Below are positions 18,007 to 26,789 of a DNA stretch of 64,000 nucleotides, one piece after another. The DNA lies in contig NZ_CP106951.1 in the NCBI RefSeq assembly GCF_030419005.1, positions 2,852,001 through 2,916,000 on the forward strand. The letters are read 5' to 3'. How positions within the stretch are numbered: position 1 is the stretch's first letter; the number at the start of each line of letters is the position of its first letter. The notes under the pieces are model-generated. The model was given only the letters and a program-made list of their open reading frames with translations, did not search any database and was not told the origin of the DNA. The position numbers and the translations under genes are program-made. The DNA comes from Eleftheria terrae. GTDB taxonomy: Bacteria > Pseudomonadota > Gammaproteobacteria > Burkholderiales > Burkholderiaceae_C.

Positions 18007-19055
18007 CGGGCCACCTCCTGCAGCGGCGGACGCATGACGGCCGTGCGCAGCCAGCGCCGGAAGTCGGCCGACTGCAGCAGCATGACCACGAACACCACGG
18101 CCGCCTTCACCACCAGGTTGACCTCGGGCGGCACGCCGATCGAGTAGATGGTGGAGGTGAGCGTCTGGATGATCAGCGCGCCCAGCACGCTGCCGGCCAG
18201 CGTGAAGCGGCCCCCGCTGAGCAGGGTGCCGCCCAGTGCGACCGCGAGGATGGCGTCCAGCTCCATCAGCAGGCCGGCGTTGTTGCCGTCGGCGCTCTTG
18301 ACGTTGGAGCTGACCAGCAGGCCGGCCAGCCCCGCCATCAGGCCGCAGAAGGCATAGACGCAGACGGTGATGAGCCCGGCCCGCACGCCCGCCACCCGGG
18401 CCGCGGCCGGGTTGATGCCGATGGCCTGCACGAACAGCCCGAGCGCGGTGCGCGACAGCAGCAGGTGCAGCGCCAGCCACACCGCCGCAGCGATGAACAG
18501 CGCAAACGGCAGGCCCAGCAGGAAGCCGTTGCCGATGAAGAAGTAGGGCGCGTAGTAGACCGTGACGATCTGCCCGTTGGTGAGCAGCTGGGCCACGCCG
18601 CGGCCGGCCACCATCAGGATCAGCGTGGCGATGATGGGCTGCATGCCGATGCGTGCCACCAGCAGCCCGTTCCACAGCCCGCACAGCAGCGCCACGCCGA
18701 GCGCCGCGGCCAGCGCCAGCGGCATCGGGAAGCGGCTGACATGGCGCGGCACGCCATCCTCCACCACCAGCTGGCCGCCGATCATCAGCGCCGCAATGGC
18801 GGCCGAGATGGCCACCACCGCGCCCACCGAGATGTCGATGCCACGGGTGGCGATCACCAGGGTCATGCCCAGCGCCACCAGCACCAGGGGCGCCGCGCGG
18901 TTGAGGATGTCGACCAGCCCGCCGTAGAGGTGGCCGTCGCGCCATTGCAGCTTGAGCAGCGCCGGGTTGAAGGCGGCGTTCAGCGCCAGCAGCAACAGCA
19001 GCGTCAGCGCCGGCCAGCACAGTGGATGGTCCAGCCATCGCCGGAGTGTCGTCAT
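18003..19055 (-). CDS. ytfT: Sugar ABC transporter permease, YtfT-like
   Basis: Inner-membrane permease of 350 residues, paired with the YjfF-like protein. Membrane helices run from residue 14 onward. The signature GMTLVIATRGIDISVGAVVA near residue 63 is typical of BPD_transp_2 sugar permeases, and LGGTLLSGGRFTLAGSVLGA near residue 270 is conserved. It overlaps both the ATPase gene upstream and yjfF downstream by 4 bases. Family assignment is firm; galactose, galactofuranose or arabinose as substrate is inferred from the operon. Confidence 0.88.
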   Translation of the reverse strand: MTTLRRWLDHPLCWPALTLLLLLALNAAFNPALLKLQWRDGHLYGGLVDILNRAAPLVLVALGMTLVIATRGIDISVGAVVAISAAIAALMIGGQLVVEDGVPRHVSRFPMPLALAAALGVALLCGLWNGLLVARIGMQPIIATLILMVAGRGVAQLLTNGQIVTVYYAPYFFIGNGFLLGLPFALFIAAAVWLALHLLLSRTALGLFVQAIGINPAAARVAGVRAGLITVCVYAFCGLMAGLAGLLVSSNVKSADGNNAGLLMELDAILAVALGGTLLSGGRFTLAGSVLGALIIQTLTSTIYSIGVPPEVNLVVKAAVVFVVMLLQSADFRRWLRTAVMRPPLQEVAR

Positions 19056-20614
19056 GCGCAGTGCCCTCCCACGATCAGTTCACACACGGCCTGCTCGTCG
19101 CTGCCGCCGGGCAGCTCGCCGGCCTTGGCGCGGTCGCGCATCACCACGATGCGGTCGGCCACCCGCAGCACTTCGTCAATCTCGGACGAGATGAACAGCA
19201 CCGCCATGCCGTCGCGCGCCAGTGCCAGGATCTGTTCCATGATGTCCTGCTTGGCCGCGATGTCGATGCCGCGGGTCGGCTCGTCCAGGATCAACAGCTT
19301 CGGCCCGGTGGCCAGCCAGCGAGCCAGCAGCGCCTTCTGCTGGTTGCCACCAGACAGCTGGGCGATCGGCGTGTCGAGGTCGGCCGTGCGGATGCCCAGC
19401 GCATCGACATAGCGCCTGGCGAGCTCCTGCTGCTGCCGGCGGCCCAGGCAGGGCCACAGGCCGGTGCGGGCCTGCAGGGCCAGCGCGATGTTCTCGCGCA
19501 CCGACAGCTCGCCGACGATGCCGTCAGCCTTGCGGTCTTCCGGCAGCAGGCCCAGGCCGTGGCGGATGGCCTCGGTCGGCTCGCCGGTCCGCAGCCGCTG
19601 GCCGGCCACCCGCACCTCGCCCTGCTCGGCGCGGTCCAGGCCGAACAGCAACCGCGCCAGCTCGGTGCGGCCGGAGCCGAGCAGGCCGCCCAGGCCCACC
19701 ACCTCGCCGGCCCGCAGCGCCAGGTCGGTGGGGCGCAGCTGGCCGCGGCGGCCGAGCGCGCTCGCCTGCAGCAGCGGCTCGCCGGCGGGCGGCGCGGCGC
19801 CCTGCCGGTCGCGCCCGGCGGCGGCGCGCCATTCGCGGCCCACCATGGCGGCCACCAGCGCGGTGGCGTCGAGGTCGCGGGGCAGGTACTCGCCGACGCA
19901 CTCGCCGTTGCGCAGCACGGTGATGCGGTCGGCCAGGGCATACACCTGGTCGAGGAAGTGGGTGACGAAGAGGATGGCCAGGCCCTCCTGCCGCAGCCGG
20001 CGCAGCACCTCGAACAGGCGCTGCACCTCGTCGTCGTCCAGGCTGGAGGTGGGCTCGTCGAGCACCAGCACGCGGGCCGACACGGCCAGCGCCCGGGCGA
20101 TCGCCACCATCTGCTGGATCGCCACCGGGAAGCTCGCCAGGCTGCGCCCGACGTCGATGTCCAGGTTCAGCCGGGCGAGCAGGGCCTGGGCCTCGCGCCG
20201 CATGCGCGGCCAATCGATGCGCCAGCCGCGCCGCGGATAGCGGCCGGCGAAGATGTTCTCGGCCACCGTGAGGTTGGGGCAGAGGTTCACTTCCTGGTAG
20301 ACCGTGCTGATGCCCAGCTGCTGGGCCTGCTGCGGCGTGGCGGGCCGGATCGGCCGGCCCGCCAGTGTCATGCCGCCCGCATCCGCCGGGTGCACGCCGG
20401 TCAGCACCTTGATGAGGGTGGACTTGCCGGCGCCGTTCTGGCCCATCAGGGCATGCACTTCGCCGCCGTAAAGGCGCAGTGCCACGTCATGCAGCGCCCG
20501 CACGCCGGTGAAGCGCTTGCAGATGCCGTGCAGGTGCAGCACCGGTGCTGCGGCGGCCTCCCCGGCAGGGACAGCAGCGGCAGGCGGCAGGGACAGGGTT
20601 GCGGGCGGGACCAC
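19052..20614 (-). CDS. ytfR: Sugar ABC transporter ATP-binding protein, YtfR-like
   Basis: Double-cassette ATPase of 520 residues energising the YtfT/YjfF channel. The first cassette has Walker A GQNGAGKST near residue 58 and Walker B VLVLDEPTSSLD near residue 180. The second has a degenerate Walker A (GLLGSGRTE), signature [15 protein letters not shown] near residue 410 and Walker [13 protein letters not shown]. One intact and one degenerate nucleotide site is normal in this subfamily. The start is GTG; an Ala/Pro-rich stretch of about 25 residues precedes the domain, so an internal start is possible. It lies 12 bases after araH. Confidence 0.88.
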   Translation of the reverse strand: MVPPATLSLPPAAAVPAGEAAAAPVLHLHGICKRFTGVRALHDVALRLYGGEVHALMGQNGAGKSTLIKVLTGVHPADAGGMTLAGRPIRPATPQQAQQLGISTVYQEVNLCPNLTVAENIFAGRYPRRGWRIDWPRMRREAQALLARLNLDIDVGRSLASFPVAIQQMVAIARALAVSARVLVLDEPTSSLDDDEVQRLFEVLRRLRQEGLAILFVTHFLDQVYALADRITVLRNGECVGEYLPRDLDATALVAAMVGREWRAAAGRDRQGAAPPAGEPLLQASALGRRGQLRPTDLALRAGEVVGLGGLLGSGRTELARLLFGLDRAEQGEVRVAGQRLRTGEPTEAIRHGLGLLPEDRKADGIVGELSVRENIALALQARTGLWPCLGRRQQQELARRYVDALGIRTADLDTPIAQLSGGNQQKALLARWLATGPKLLILDEPTRGIDIAAKQDIMEQILALARDGMAVLFISSEIDEVLRVADRIVVMRDRAKAGELPGGSDEQAVCELIVGGHCA

Positions 20615-20626
20615 GGCCGGCTCCCC

Positions 20627-21646
20627 TCAGCGGCTGCTGCGCTGCTTGTAGCGGTCGAAGATCACCGCCGCCAGCAGGATCAGCCCGCGCACCACGTACT
20701 GCGCGAAGGGCGAGATGTTGAGCAGGTTCATCGCGTTTTCCACCGTGCCGAGGATCAGCACGCCGGCGATGACATATGAGATGCGCCCCACCCCGCCCTT
20801 GAGCGACACGCCGCCCAGCACGCAGGAAGAGATCACCGTCAGCTCGAAGCCGATGGACGTCATCGGCTGGCCCGAGGTCATGCGCGAGGCGAGCACGATG
20901 CCGGCGAAGGCCGACACCAGGCCGCTGAGCGTGAAGATGATGAGCTTGGTGCGCCGCACGTTCACGCCGGCCAGGCGCGCCGCCTCCTCGTTGCCGCCGA
21001 TGGCCAGCGTGTTGCGGCCGAACACCGTCTTGCCCATCAGGAAGCCGAACACCACGAAGCAGGCCAGCGTCAGCCACACCGGCGTCGGCACGCCGAACAG
21101 GTCGGAGTTGCCGATGGCAAAGAATCCTTCCTCGGCGATGCCCACCGCCTTGCCGTCGGCAATGATGTAGGCCAGCCCGCGTGCCATCTGCATGCTGGCC
21201 AGCGTGGCGATCAGCGCATTGATCTTCAGCCCCGCCACCACCACGCCGTTGAGCAGGCCGAAGGCCAGGCCCACCGCGAGGCCGGCCGCCACGCCGACGG
21301 TGACGCTCTCATAGCGGTTGATGGCCACCGCGCAGGCCACGCCGGCCACCGCCACGACGGAAGCCACCGACAGGTCGAAGTCGCCGGCGGCCAGGCAGAA
21401 CAGCATGCCGCAGGCCACCATGCCGGCCAGCGACACCGCCAGCGCCAGGCCGCGCATGTTGATGGCCGTGAAGAAGTTCGGCACGAACACGCTGCAGGCC
21501 ACGAACAGCGCAGCGAACACCAGCAGCATGCCGTAGCCGTCCCACAGCCGCGCCGCATAGCCCGGGCCCGCCGCCATGGCGGGGCCGCGGCCTGCCGCTG
21601 CACCGGCCACACCGGGCGGCGTCACACCACTTTGCACATTGTTCAT
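20627..21646 (-). CDS. araH: L-arabinose ABC transporter permease AraH
   Basis: Inner-membrane permease of 339 residues forming the channel of the AraFGH importer. About ten membrane segments are visible, with the signature FCLAAGDFDLSVASVVAV near residue 82 and a conserved GRNTLAIGGNEEAARLAGVN loop near residue 207 that contacts the ATPase. It follows araG by 39 bases. Assignment to arabinose rests mainly on the adjacent AraF-like binding protein and the oxidative arabinose genes; related systems also take D-galactose. Confidence 0.88.
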   Translation of the reverse strand: MNNVQSGVTPPGVAGAAAGRGPAMAAGPGYAARLWDGYGMLLVFAALFVACSVFVPNFFTAINMRGLALAVSLAGMVACGMLFCLAAGDFDLSVASVVAVAGVACAVAINRYESVTVGVAAGLAVGLAFGLLNGVVVAGLKINALIATLASMQMARGLAYIIADGKAVGIAEEGFFAIGNSDLFGVPTPVWLTLACFVVFGFLMGKTVFGRNTLAIGGNEEAARLAGVNVRRTKLIIFTLSGLVSAFAGIVLASRMTSGQPMTSIGFELTVISSCVLGGVSLKGGVGRISYVIAGVLILGTVENAMNLLNISPFAQYVVRGLILLAAVIFDRYKQRSSR

Positions 21647-21685
21647 TGGGATCGGTCTCCTCGTTTGCTTGTCCTGCGGACGGCC

Positions 21686-23200
21686 TCAGGCCGCCCGCGC
21701 CGCGCCGGGCTTTCCCAGCATGGCCAGGGCCAGGGCCTTCTCTTCGCTCGCCTCGGCGTGCGACAGCTCGCCCACCAGTTCGCCTTCGCGCATCACCAGC
21801 ACCCGGTCGGCCAGGCCGAGCGCCTCGGGCAGGTCGCTCGAGGCGAACAGCACCGCCACACCGGTGGCGGCCAGCTCGAAGATCACCTTGTAGATCTCGT
21901 GCTTGGCGCCGACGTCGATGCCGCGGGTGGGTTCGTCCAGCAGCATCACCGTCATGTCTTCCGACAGCCAGCGGCCCAGAATCGCCTTCTGCTGGTTGCC
22001 GCCGGAGAGGTTCTGGATGGCCTGGTGCGGCGACGGCGTCTTGATGCCCAGGCGGCGGATCATCTTCTGCGCATTGGCCAGCTCCCAGGCCATGTCGATG
22101 CGGCCGAGCGGCTTCAGCCGGTCGCGCCGGGCGCTGATGTTGATGTTGTCCAGCACGGAATGGATGGGCACGATTCCTTCGGCCTTGCGGTCCTCGGGGC
22201 ACAGCATGAGCCCCTGGCGGATGGCATCCGAGGGCGCCGCAATGGCGGCTGGCCGGCCGTCGATGCGGATCTCGCCCTGGCTGGCACGGGTCGCGCCGAA
22301 CAGTCCCTTCATCAGTTCGGTGCGGCCGGCCCCCACCAGGCCGAACAGGCCCACCACCTCGCCGCGCCGCACCGACAGGTCCACCGGCCGGCGCAGGCCC
22401 GGCGCCAGGAAGCCGCTCACCTGCAGCCGCACGTCGCCCAGCGGGCGCGGTGCATAGCCGTAGATGTCGCCGAGGTCGCGGCCCACCATGGCCTGCACCA
22501 GTTGCTCGTGGCTGACCTGCGAGATGTCCGGAAAGCTGCGCACCAACCGGCCGTCCTTGAAGACGGTGATCTCGTCGCACAGGCGGTAGACCTCCTCCAT
22601 GCGGTGCGACACATAGATGACCACCCGTCCCTCGGCCTTCAGCTCGCCGATCACCCGCATCAGCTGGTCGATCTCGCGGGCCGACAGGCTGGAGGTGGGT
22701 TCGTCGAAGGCGATGACCTTGGCGTCGCGCGTCAGCGCCTTGCCGATCTCCACCATCTGGCGTTGGCCGATGGAGAGGTGCTTGACGCAGGTGGCCGGGT
22801 CGATGTCCAGCCCCAGGCGCTGCAGCTGGGCGGCGGCGCGGGCACGTAGCTCGCGCGCACCCACCACGCCGGCGCGTTGCGGCAGCTGGCCGAGGTAGAG
22901 GTTCTCGGCCACCGTGAGCTCCGGCACCAGGTGCAGCTCCTGGTAGATGATGGCCACCCCCTGGCGCAACGCGTCGTCGGTGCCGCCGAAGTGGACCTCG
23001 CGGCCGCCCAGCGAGAGGTGCCCGGTGCTCGGCTTGAGCGCCCCGCTCAGGATCTTCAGCAGGGTGGACTTGCCGGCGCCGTTCTCGCCCATCAGGGCAT
23101 GCACCGAGCCTTCACGGCAGCCAAAGTCGATGTGCTGCAGCGCCGTGACGCCGGGAAAGCTCTTGCCGATGTTGCAGAAACGCAGGTAAGGAGGGGTCAT
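21686..23200 (-). CDS. araG: L-arabinose ABC transporter ATP-binding protein AraG
   Basis: Double-cassette sugar ATPase of 504 residues. The first half has Walker [10 protein letters not shown] (residues 38-46), signature LSIGQRQ and Walker [13 protein letters not shown]. The second half has the degenerate P-loop GLVGAGRTE, signature [15 protein letters not shown] and Walker [13 protein letters not shown]. Length matches AraG/MglA proteins. It lies 22 bases after araF and 39 bases before araH, reproducing the classic araFGH order inside the larger operon. Confidence 0.92.
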   Translation of the reverse strand: MTPPYLRFCNIGKSFPGVTALQHIDFGCREGSVHALMGENGAGKSTLLKILSGALKPSTGHLSLGGREVHFGGTDDALRQGVAIIYQELHLVPELTVAENLYLGQLPQRAGVVGARELRARAAAQLQRLGLDIDPATCVKHLSIGQRQMVEIGKALTRDAKVIAFDEPTSSLSAREIDQLMRVIGELKAEGRVVIYVSHRMEEVYRLCDEITVFKDGRLVRSFPDISQVSHEQLVQAMVGRDLGDIYGYAPRPLGDVRLQVSGFLAPGLRRPVDLSVRRGEVVGLFGLVGAGRTELMKGLFGATRASQGEIRIDGRPAAIAAPSDAIRQGLMLCPEDRKAEGIVPIHSVLDNINISARRDRLKPLGRIDMAWELANAQKMIRRLGIKTPSPHQAIQNLSGGNQQKAILGRWLSEDMTVMLLDEPTRGIDVGAKHEIYKVIFELAATGVAVLFASSDLPEALGLADRVLVMREGELVGELSHAEASEEKALALAMLGKPGAARAA

Positions 23201-23222
23201 CGCCAGGCGCTCCCGCTGCGGC

Positions 23223-24206
23223 TCAGGAGCCGAGGCCCTTCTTCTTCAGCTCTTCGCGGAAGTTGTCGCGGGTGATCAGCACCGCGTCGGTCACCTCGAC
23301 GAACTTCTTCGGCTCCTGGCCCTTCACCACCCAGTCGTGCAGCATCGTGATGCTGGTGCGGCCGTGCACGTCGGGACTGGGCAGCAGCGAGCCGTAGAAG
23401 CCGGTGGCCTTGCTCTTGGACAGCTCGTTGACCGCGTCGACGCCATTGATGCCGATGCCGATCACGTTCTCGGCCTTGAAGCCGTTGCCCTCGGTGGCAC
23501 GCACGCCGCCCAGCACGGTGTTGTCGTTCATGCCCACCACCAGCCAGTTCTTCACGCCGGGGTGCTGCACCAGCAGCGAGTTGCCGGCGTCCAGCGCGCC
23601 GGGAATGTCGTTGCTCTTGGTGGGCACGGTGAAGATCTGCTTGGCCGGGAAGCCGGCCGCCTTCAGGGCGGCCATCGCGCCGTCGGTGCGGCGGCGGGCG
23701 GTGTCCAGCTCATTGGCGGTGATCACCATTGCGGCGGTCTCCTCGGGCTTCCACTTGCGGCGCTGCATTTCCTTGTACAGCTCAGTGCCCTGGCGCTCGC
23801 CGACCTTGCTGGCGGCCATCATCACCAGCGGCACGTCCGTCATCGGCTGGCCCTTGGCATTGACGAACTGGTCATCCACCGTCACCACCTTGAGTCCCAG
23901 CGACTTGGCCTTGGCCATGATGGCCGGCCCGAGCTTGGGGTCGGGCGTGCAGATGACAAAGCCCTTGGCGCCGTTGGCGGCCAGGCTGTCGATGGCATTG
24001 AGGGTCTTCTCGCCATCGGGCACTGCGATCTTGAGCACCTCGAAGCCGGCCTCCTTGCCGGCCTTCTCGGCGAACGCCCATTCGGTCTGGAACCAGGGCT
24101 CCTCTGGCTGCTTCACCAGGTAGCCGAGCTTCTCGGCGGCCTGCAAGGGGCCGGCGGCCAGGGCCACGACGCAGGCGGCGGCAAGGTGCTTGAGCAGGGT
24201 TTTCAT
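23223..24206 (-). CDS. araF: L-arabinose-binding periplasmic protein AraF
   Basis: Periplasmic type-I sugar-binding protein of 327 residues. A clear signal peptide ([19 protein letters not shown], cleavage near residue 23, LQAAE) is followed by an AraF-like mature sequence: [18 protein letters not shown] at residues 26-43, with the ligand-contact loop, and [15 protein letters not shown] near residue 225. It delivers L-arabinose (and, in homologues, D-galactose) to AraGH. It is followed directly by araG and preceded by the YtfQ-like gene with a hairpin between them. Confidence 0.92.
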   Translation of the reverse strand: MKTLLKHLAAACVVALAAGPLQAAEKLGYLVKQPEEPWFQTEWAFAEKAGKEAGFEVLKIAVPDGEKTLNAIDSLAANGAKGFVICTPDPKLGPAIMAKAKSLGLKVVTVDDQFVNAKGQPMTDVPLVMMAASKVGERQGTELYKEMQRRKWKPEETAAMVITANELDTARRRTDGAMAALKAAGFPAKQIFTVPTKSNDIPGALDAGNSLLVQHPGVKNWLVVGMNDNTVLGGVRATEGNGFKAENVIGIGINGVDAVNELSKSKATGFYGSLLPSPDVHGRTSITMLHDWVVKGQEPKKFVEVTDAVLITRDNFREELKKKGLGS

Positions 24207-24298
24207 GGGATGTCATCCTCCGTTGTGGGTATGGGGGCCGGCTCACCACCGGCTTGTGTCGGGCCGGCCGGGCCCGGTGCGCGACCCGGCTCCGGCCT

Positions 24299-24318
24299 GT
24301 GCTGCCCGGCGGCAGCAC
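24299..24318 (-). promoter_or_regulatory. Intercistronic hairpin after ytfQ
   Basis: A perfect 8-bp stem (GTGCTGCC, loop CGGC, GGCAGCAC) starts 8 bases after the ytfQ stop codon and before araF. There is no U-tract, so it is more likely a 3'-end stabiliser or partial terminator, as commonly seen after binding-protein genes that must outnumber the membrane subunits. Confidence 0.45.
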
Positions 24319-24326
24319 GGGGCTCG

Positions 24327-25277
24327 TCAGTACTTGCGCTTGGGGAATTCCTTGGCCGCGACTTCCATCGGGAACACCGACTCCTCGGTGACGATGCGCT
24401 TGGGCAGCGTCTTGCCGGCCTTCAGGTCCTTCACCGCCTGCATCAGCTGCGGCCCGAGCAGCGGGCTGCATTCCACCGTGACGTTGAGCTTGCCGGCCAG
24501 CATCGCCTCGAAGGCGCCCTTGACCGCGTCGATGGAGATGATCGTGATGTCCTTTGCCGGCTGCAGGCCCGCCTCTTCGATGGCCTGGATGGCACCGATG
24601 GCCATGTCGTCGTTGTGCGCGTAGAGCACGTGGATCTTGCGGCCCTCGGCCTTCAGGAACGCTTCCATCACTTCCTTGCCCTTGGCCCGGGTGAAGTCGC
24701 CGGTCTGCGAGCGGATGATCTTGTAGCGCGGATCGGCCTTGATCACCTCCTCGAAACCCCTCTTTCGGTCCAGCGCCGGGGCCGAGCCCACGGTGCCCTG
24801 CAGCTCCACGATGTTGACGTCGCCGCTGCCGCCCCTGGTCTTCTCCAGCAGCCAGCGCCCGGCCTTGCGGCCTTCCTCCAGGAAGTCCGAGCCCATGAAG
24901 CTGACCCACAGGCTGTCGTCTTTCACGTTCACCGCGCGGTCGGTCAGGATGACCGGGATCTTCGCCGCCTTGGCCTCGCGCAGCACGGTCTCCCAACCGG
25001 ACTCCACCACCGGCGAGAACGCGATCACATCGACCCGCTGCGCGATGAAGGAGCGCAGCGCCTTGATCTGGTTCTCCTGCTTCTGCTGGGCGTCCGAGAA
25101 CTTCAGCTCGATGCCGGCCTCGCGGGCCGCGGACTTGATCGATTCGGTGTTGGCGGTGCGCCATTCCGACTCAGCGCCAATCTGGCTGAAGCCGAGCACG
25201 ATCTTCTTCTGCTGGGCCCGTGCCCACAGGGGTGCGGTGGCCAGTCCGGCCAGCACCGTGCGCCTCAATGCGTCCAT
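24327..25277 (-). CDS. ytfQ: Sugar ABC transporter substrate-binding protein, YtfQ-like
   Basis: Periplasmic binding protein of 316 residues. MDALRRTVLAGLATAPLWARA is a signal peptide with a twin-basic start; the mature part begins QQKKIVLGFSQIGAESEWR, diagnostic of YtfQ. Other motifs are SPVVESGWETVLREAKAA near residue 99 and LYAHNDDMAIGAIQAIEEAG near residue 225. The ATG at 25277 was chosen because the longer frame lacks an export signal. Its cognate permease and ATPase genes lie 4-8 kb downstream in the same operon, separated from it by araFGH. Galactofuranose is the E. coli ligand; here D-galactose or L-arabinose is equally likely. Confidence 0.9.
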   Translation of the reverse strand: MDALRRTVLAGLATAPLWARAQQKKIVLGFSQIGAESEWRTANTESIKSAAREAGIELKFSDAQQKQENQIKALRSFIAQRVDVIAFSPVVESGWETVLREAKAAKIPVILTDRAVNVKDDSLWVSFMGSDFLEEGRKAGRWLLEKTRGGSGDVNIVELQGTVGSAPALDRKRGFEEVIKADPRYKIIRSQTGDFTRAKGKEVMEAFLKAEGRKIHVLYAHNDDMAIGAIQAIEEAGLQPAKDITIISIDAVKGAFEAMLAGKLNVTVECSPLLGPQLMQAVKDLKAGKTLPKRIVTEESVFPMEVAAKEFPKRKY

Positions 25278-25345
25278 CTCTCTTGTCTCCTCTTTGGGCG
25301 GGAAAAACGCCGCGGCTGGTTGGTCTCGCGGCGGGAAGGGGCCGG

Positions 25346-26782
25346 TCACGGCATGGTGTAGGCCGTCTTGACGGTGGAATAGAACTCGGCCGCATGGCTG
25401 CCCTGCTCGCGCGGGCCGTAGCTGGAGCCCTTGCGGCCGCCGAAGGCCACATGCGGGTCGACGCCGGCGGTCGGCAGGTTGACCATCACCATGCCGACCT
25501 GGGCATGGCGCTTGAAGTGGCTGGCCTGCTTGAGCGAGGTGGTGCAGATGCCGGCGCACAAGCCGAAGGGCGTGTCATTGGCCAGGGCCAGCGCATGGGC
25601 TGCATCGTCGGCGCGGAGGAGGCAGGCCACCGGGCCGAAGATCTCCTCGCGCGCCACGCGGTGGTGCGGCTCGGCCACGAACAGCGCGGGGCTCATGTAG
25701 TGCCCGCGCGTCTCGCGTTCCAGCCGCTCGCCGCCGCACAGCAGCTCGGCGCCTTCGCCACGGCCGATCTCGATGTAGCTCAGGTCCTGCTCCAGCTGCG
25801 CGCCGCTCACCACCGGGCCGATCTCGGTGCCGCGCTTGAGCGCATGGTCCACGTTGAGCGCCCGGGTGCGCTCCAACAGGCGCTGGCGGAAGCGGTCGAA
25901 GATGCCGGCCTCCACGATCAGCCGGCTCGATGCGGTGCAGCGCTGGCCGGTGGAATAGAACGAGCCCTGCACCGCGCACTCGACGGCCTGCTCCAGGTCG
26001 GCATCGGCCAGGACCACCAGCGGGTTCTTGCCGCCCATCTCCAGCTGCACCTTGGCGCGCCGCGCGCTTGCGGTCTTGAGCAGTGCGTCGCCGGTGGGCA
26101 CCGAGCCGGTGAAGCTGATGGCGTCGATGAGCGGATGCTCCACCATCGCCTGGCCAACCTTGCGGCCGCTGCCCATCACCAGGTTGAACACACCGGCCGG
26201 CAGGCCGGAGCGGCTGATGATGTCGGCCAGCGCCCAGGCGCAGCCGGGCACCAGCTCGGCCGGCTTGAACACCACCGTGTTGCCGTGCGCCAGGGCTGGC
26301 GCGATCTTCCAGGCCGGAATGGCGAGCGGGAAGTTCCAGGGCGTGATCAGCCCCACCACACCCACCGGCTCCCGGGTGATCTCGACCTCCACCCCCGGCC
26401 GCACCGAGGCCAGCCGCTCGCCATGGGCGCGCAAGGCCTCGCCGGCGAAGAACTTGAAGATCTGGCCGGCACGACCGGCTTCGGCCATGCCTTCCGGCAG
26501 CGTCTTGCCTTCCTCGCGGGAGAGCAGCCGGCCCAGTTCCTCCTTGCGCGCCAGCAACTCGGTGCCGATGAAGTCGAGCACCTCGAAGCGCCGCATCGGC
26601 GTGCTGTGGGCCCAGGCGTCCCGGGCCGCCGCCGCGGCGCGGACGGCTTCCTCGGTCTGGCTGGCGTCGGCCCGGGCGAACTCGCCCACCACGTCGGACA
26701 GGTCCGACGGGTTCTCGCTGACGCCGATGGTGACGCCGGTTTCCCAGCGCCCGTTGATGTAGTGCTTGAAGAGTTGGGTCAT
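25346..26782 (-). CDS. 2,5-dioxovalerate (alpha-ketoglutarate semialdehyde) dehydrogenase
   Basis: NAD(P)-dependent aldehyde dehydrogenase of 478 residues, proposed to oxidise alpha-ketoglutarate semialdehyde, the last step of non-phosphorylative arabinose breakdown. Motifs seen are PWNFPLAIPAWKIAPAL near residue 148, the EMGGKNP catalytic-Glu motif near residue 250, and GQRCTASSR with the catalytic Cys near residue 285. The ATG at 26782 gives MTQLFKHYINGRWE, typical of the group. It lies 7 bases after araD1. Substrate assignment is from context. Confidence 0.88.
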   Translation of the reverse strand: MTQLFKHYINGRWETGVTIGVSENPSDLSDVVGEFARADASQTEEAVRAAAAARDAWAHSTPMRRFEVLDFIGTELLARKEELGRLLSREEGKTLPEGMAEAGRAGQIFKFFAGEALRAHGERLASVRPGVEVEITREPVGVVGLITPWNFPLAIPAWKIAPALAHGNTVVFKPAELVPGCAWALADIISRSGLPAGVFNLVMGSGRKVGQAMVEHPLIDAISFTGSVPTGDALLKTASARRAKVQLEMGGKNPLVVLADADLEQAVECAVQGSFYSTGQRCTASSRLIVEAGIFDRFRQRLLERTRALNVDHALKRGTEIGPVVSGAQLEQDLSYIEIGRGEGAELLCGGERLERETRGHYMSPALFVAEPHHRVAREEIFGPVACLLRADDAAHALALANDTPFGLCAGICTTSLKQASHFKRHAQVGMVMVNLPTAGVDPHVAFGGRKGSSYGPREQGSHAAEFYSTVKTAYTMP

Positions 26783-26789
26783 CGCGATC

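Noticed and set aside
16966..19038. 690-codon frame suggesting a double-length permease
   Set aside because: The first half is ytfT read in the wrong frame; the ATG at 18006 fits the 4-base overlap pattern of the operon.
23337..25361. 674-codon plus-strand frame opposite araF and ytfQ
   Set aside because: Antisense shadow of two genes with clear signal peptides and binding-protein folds on the minus strand.
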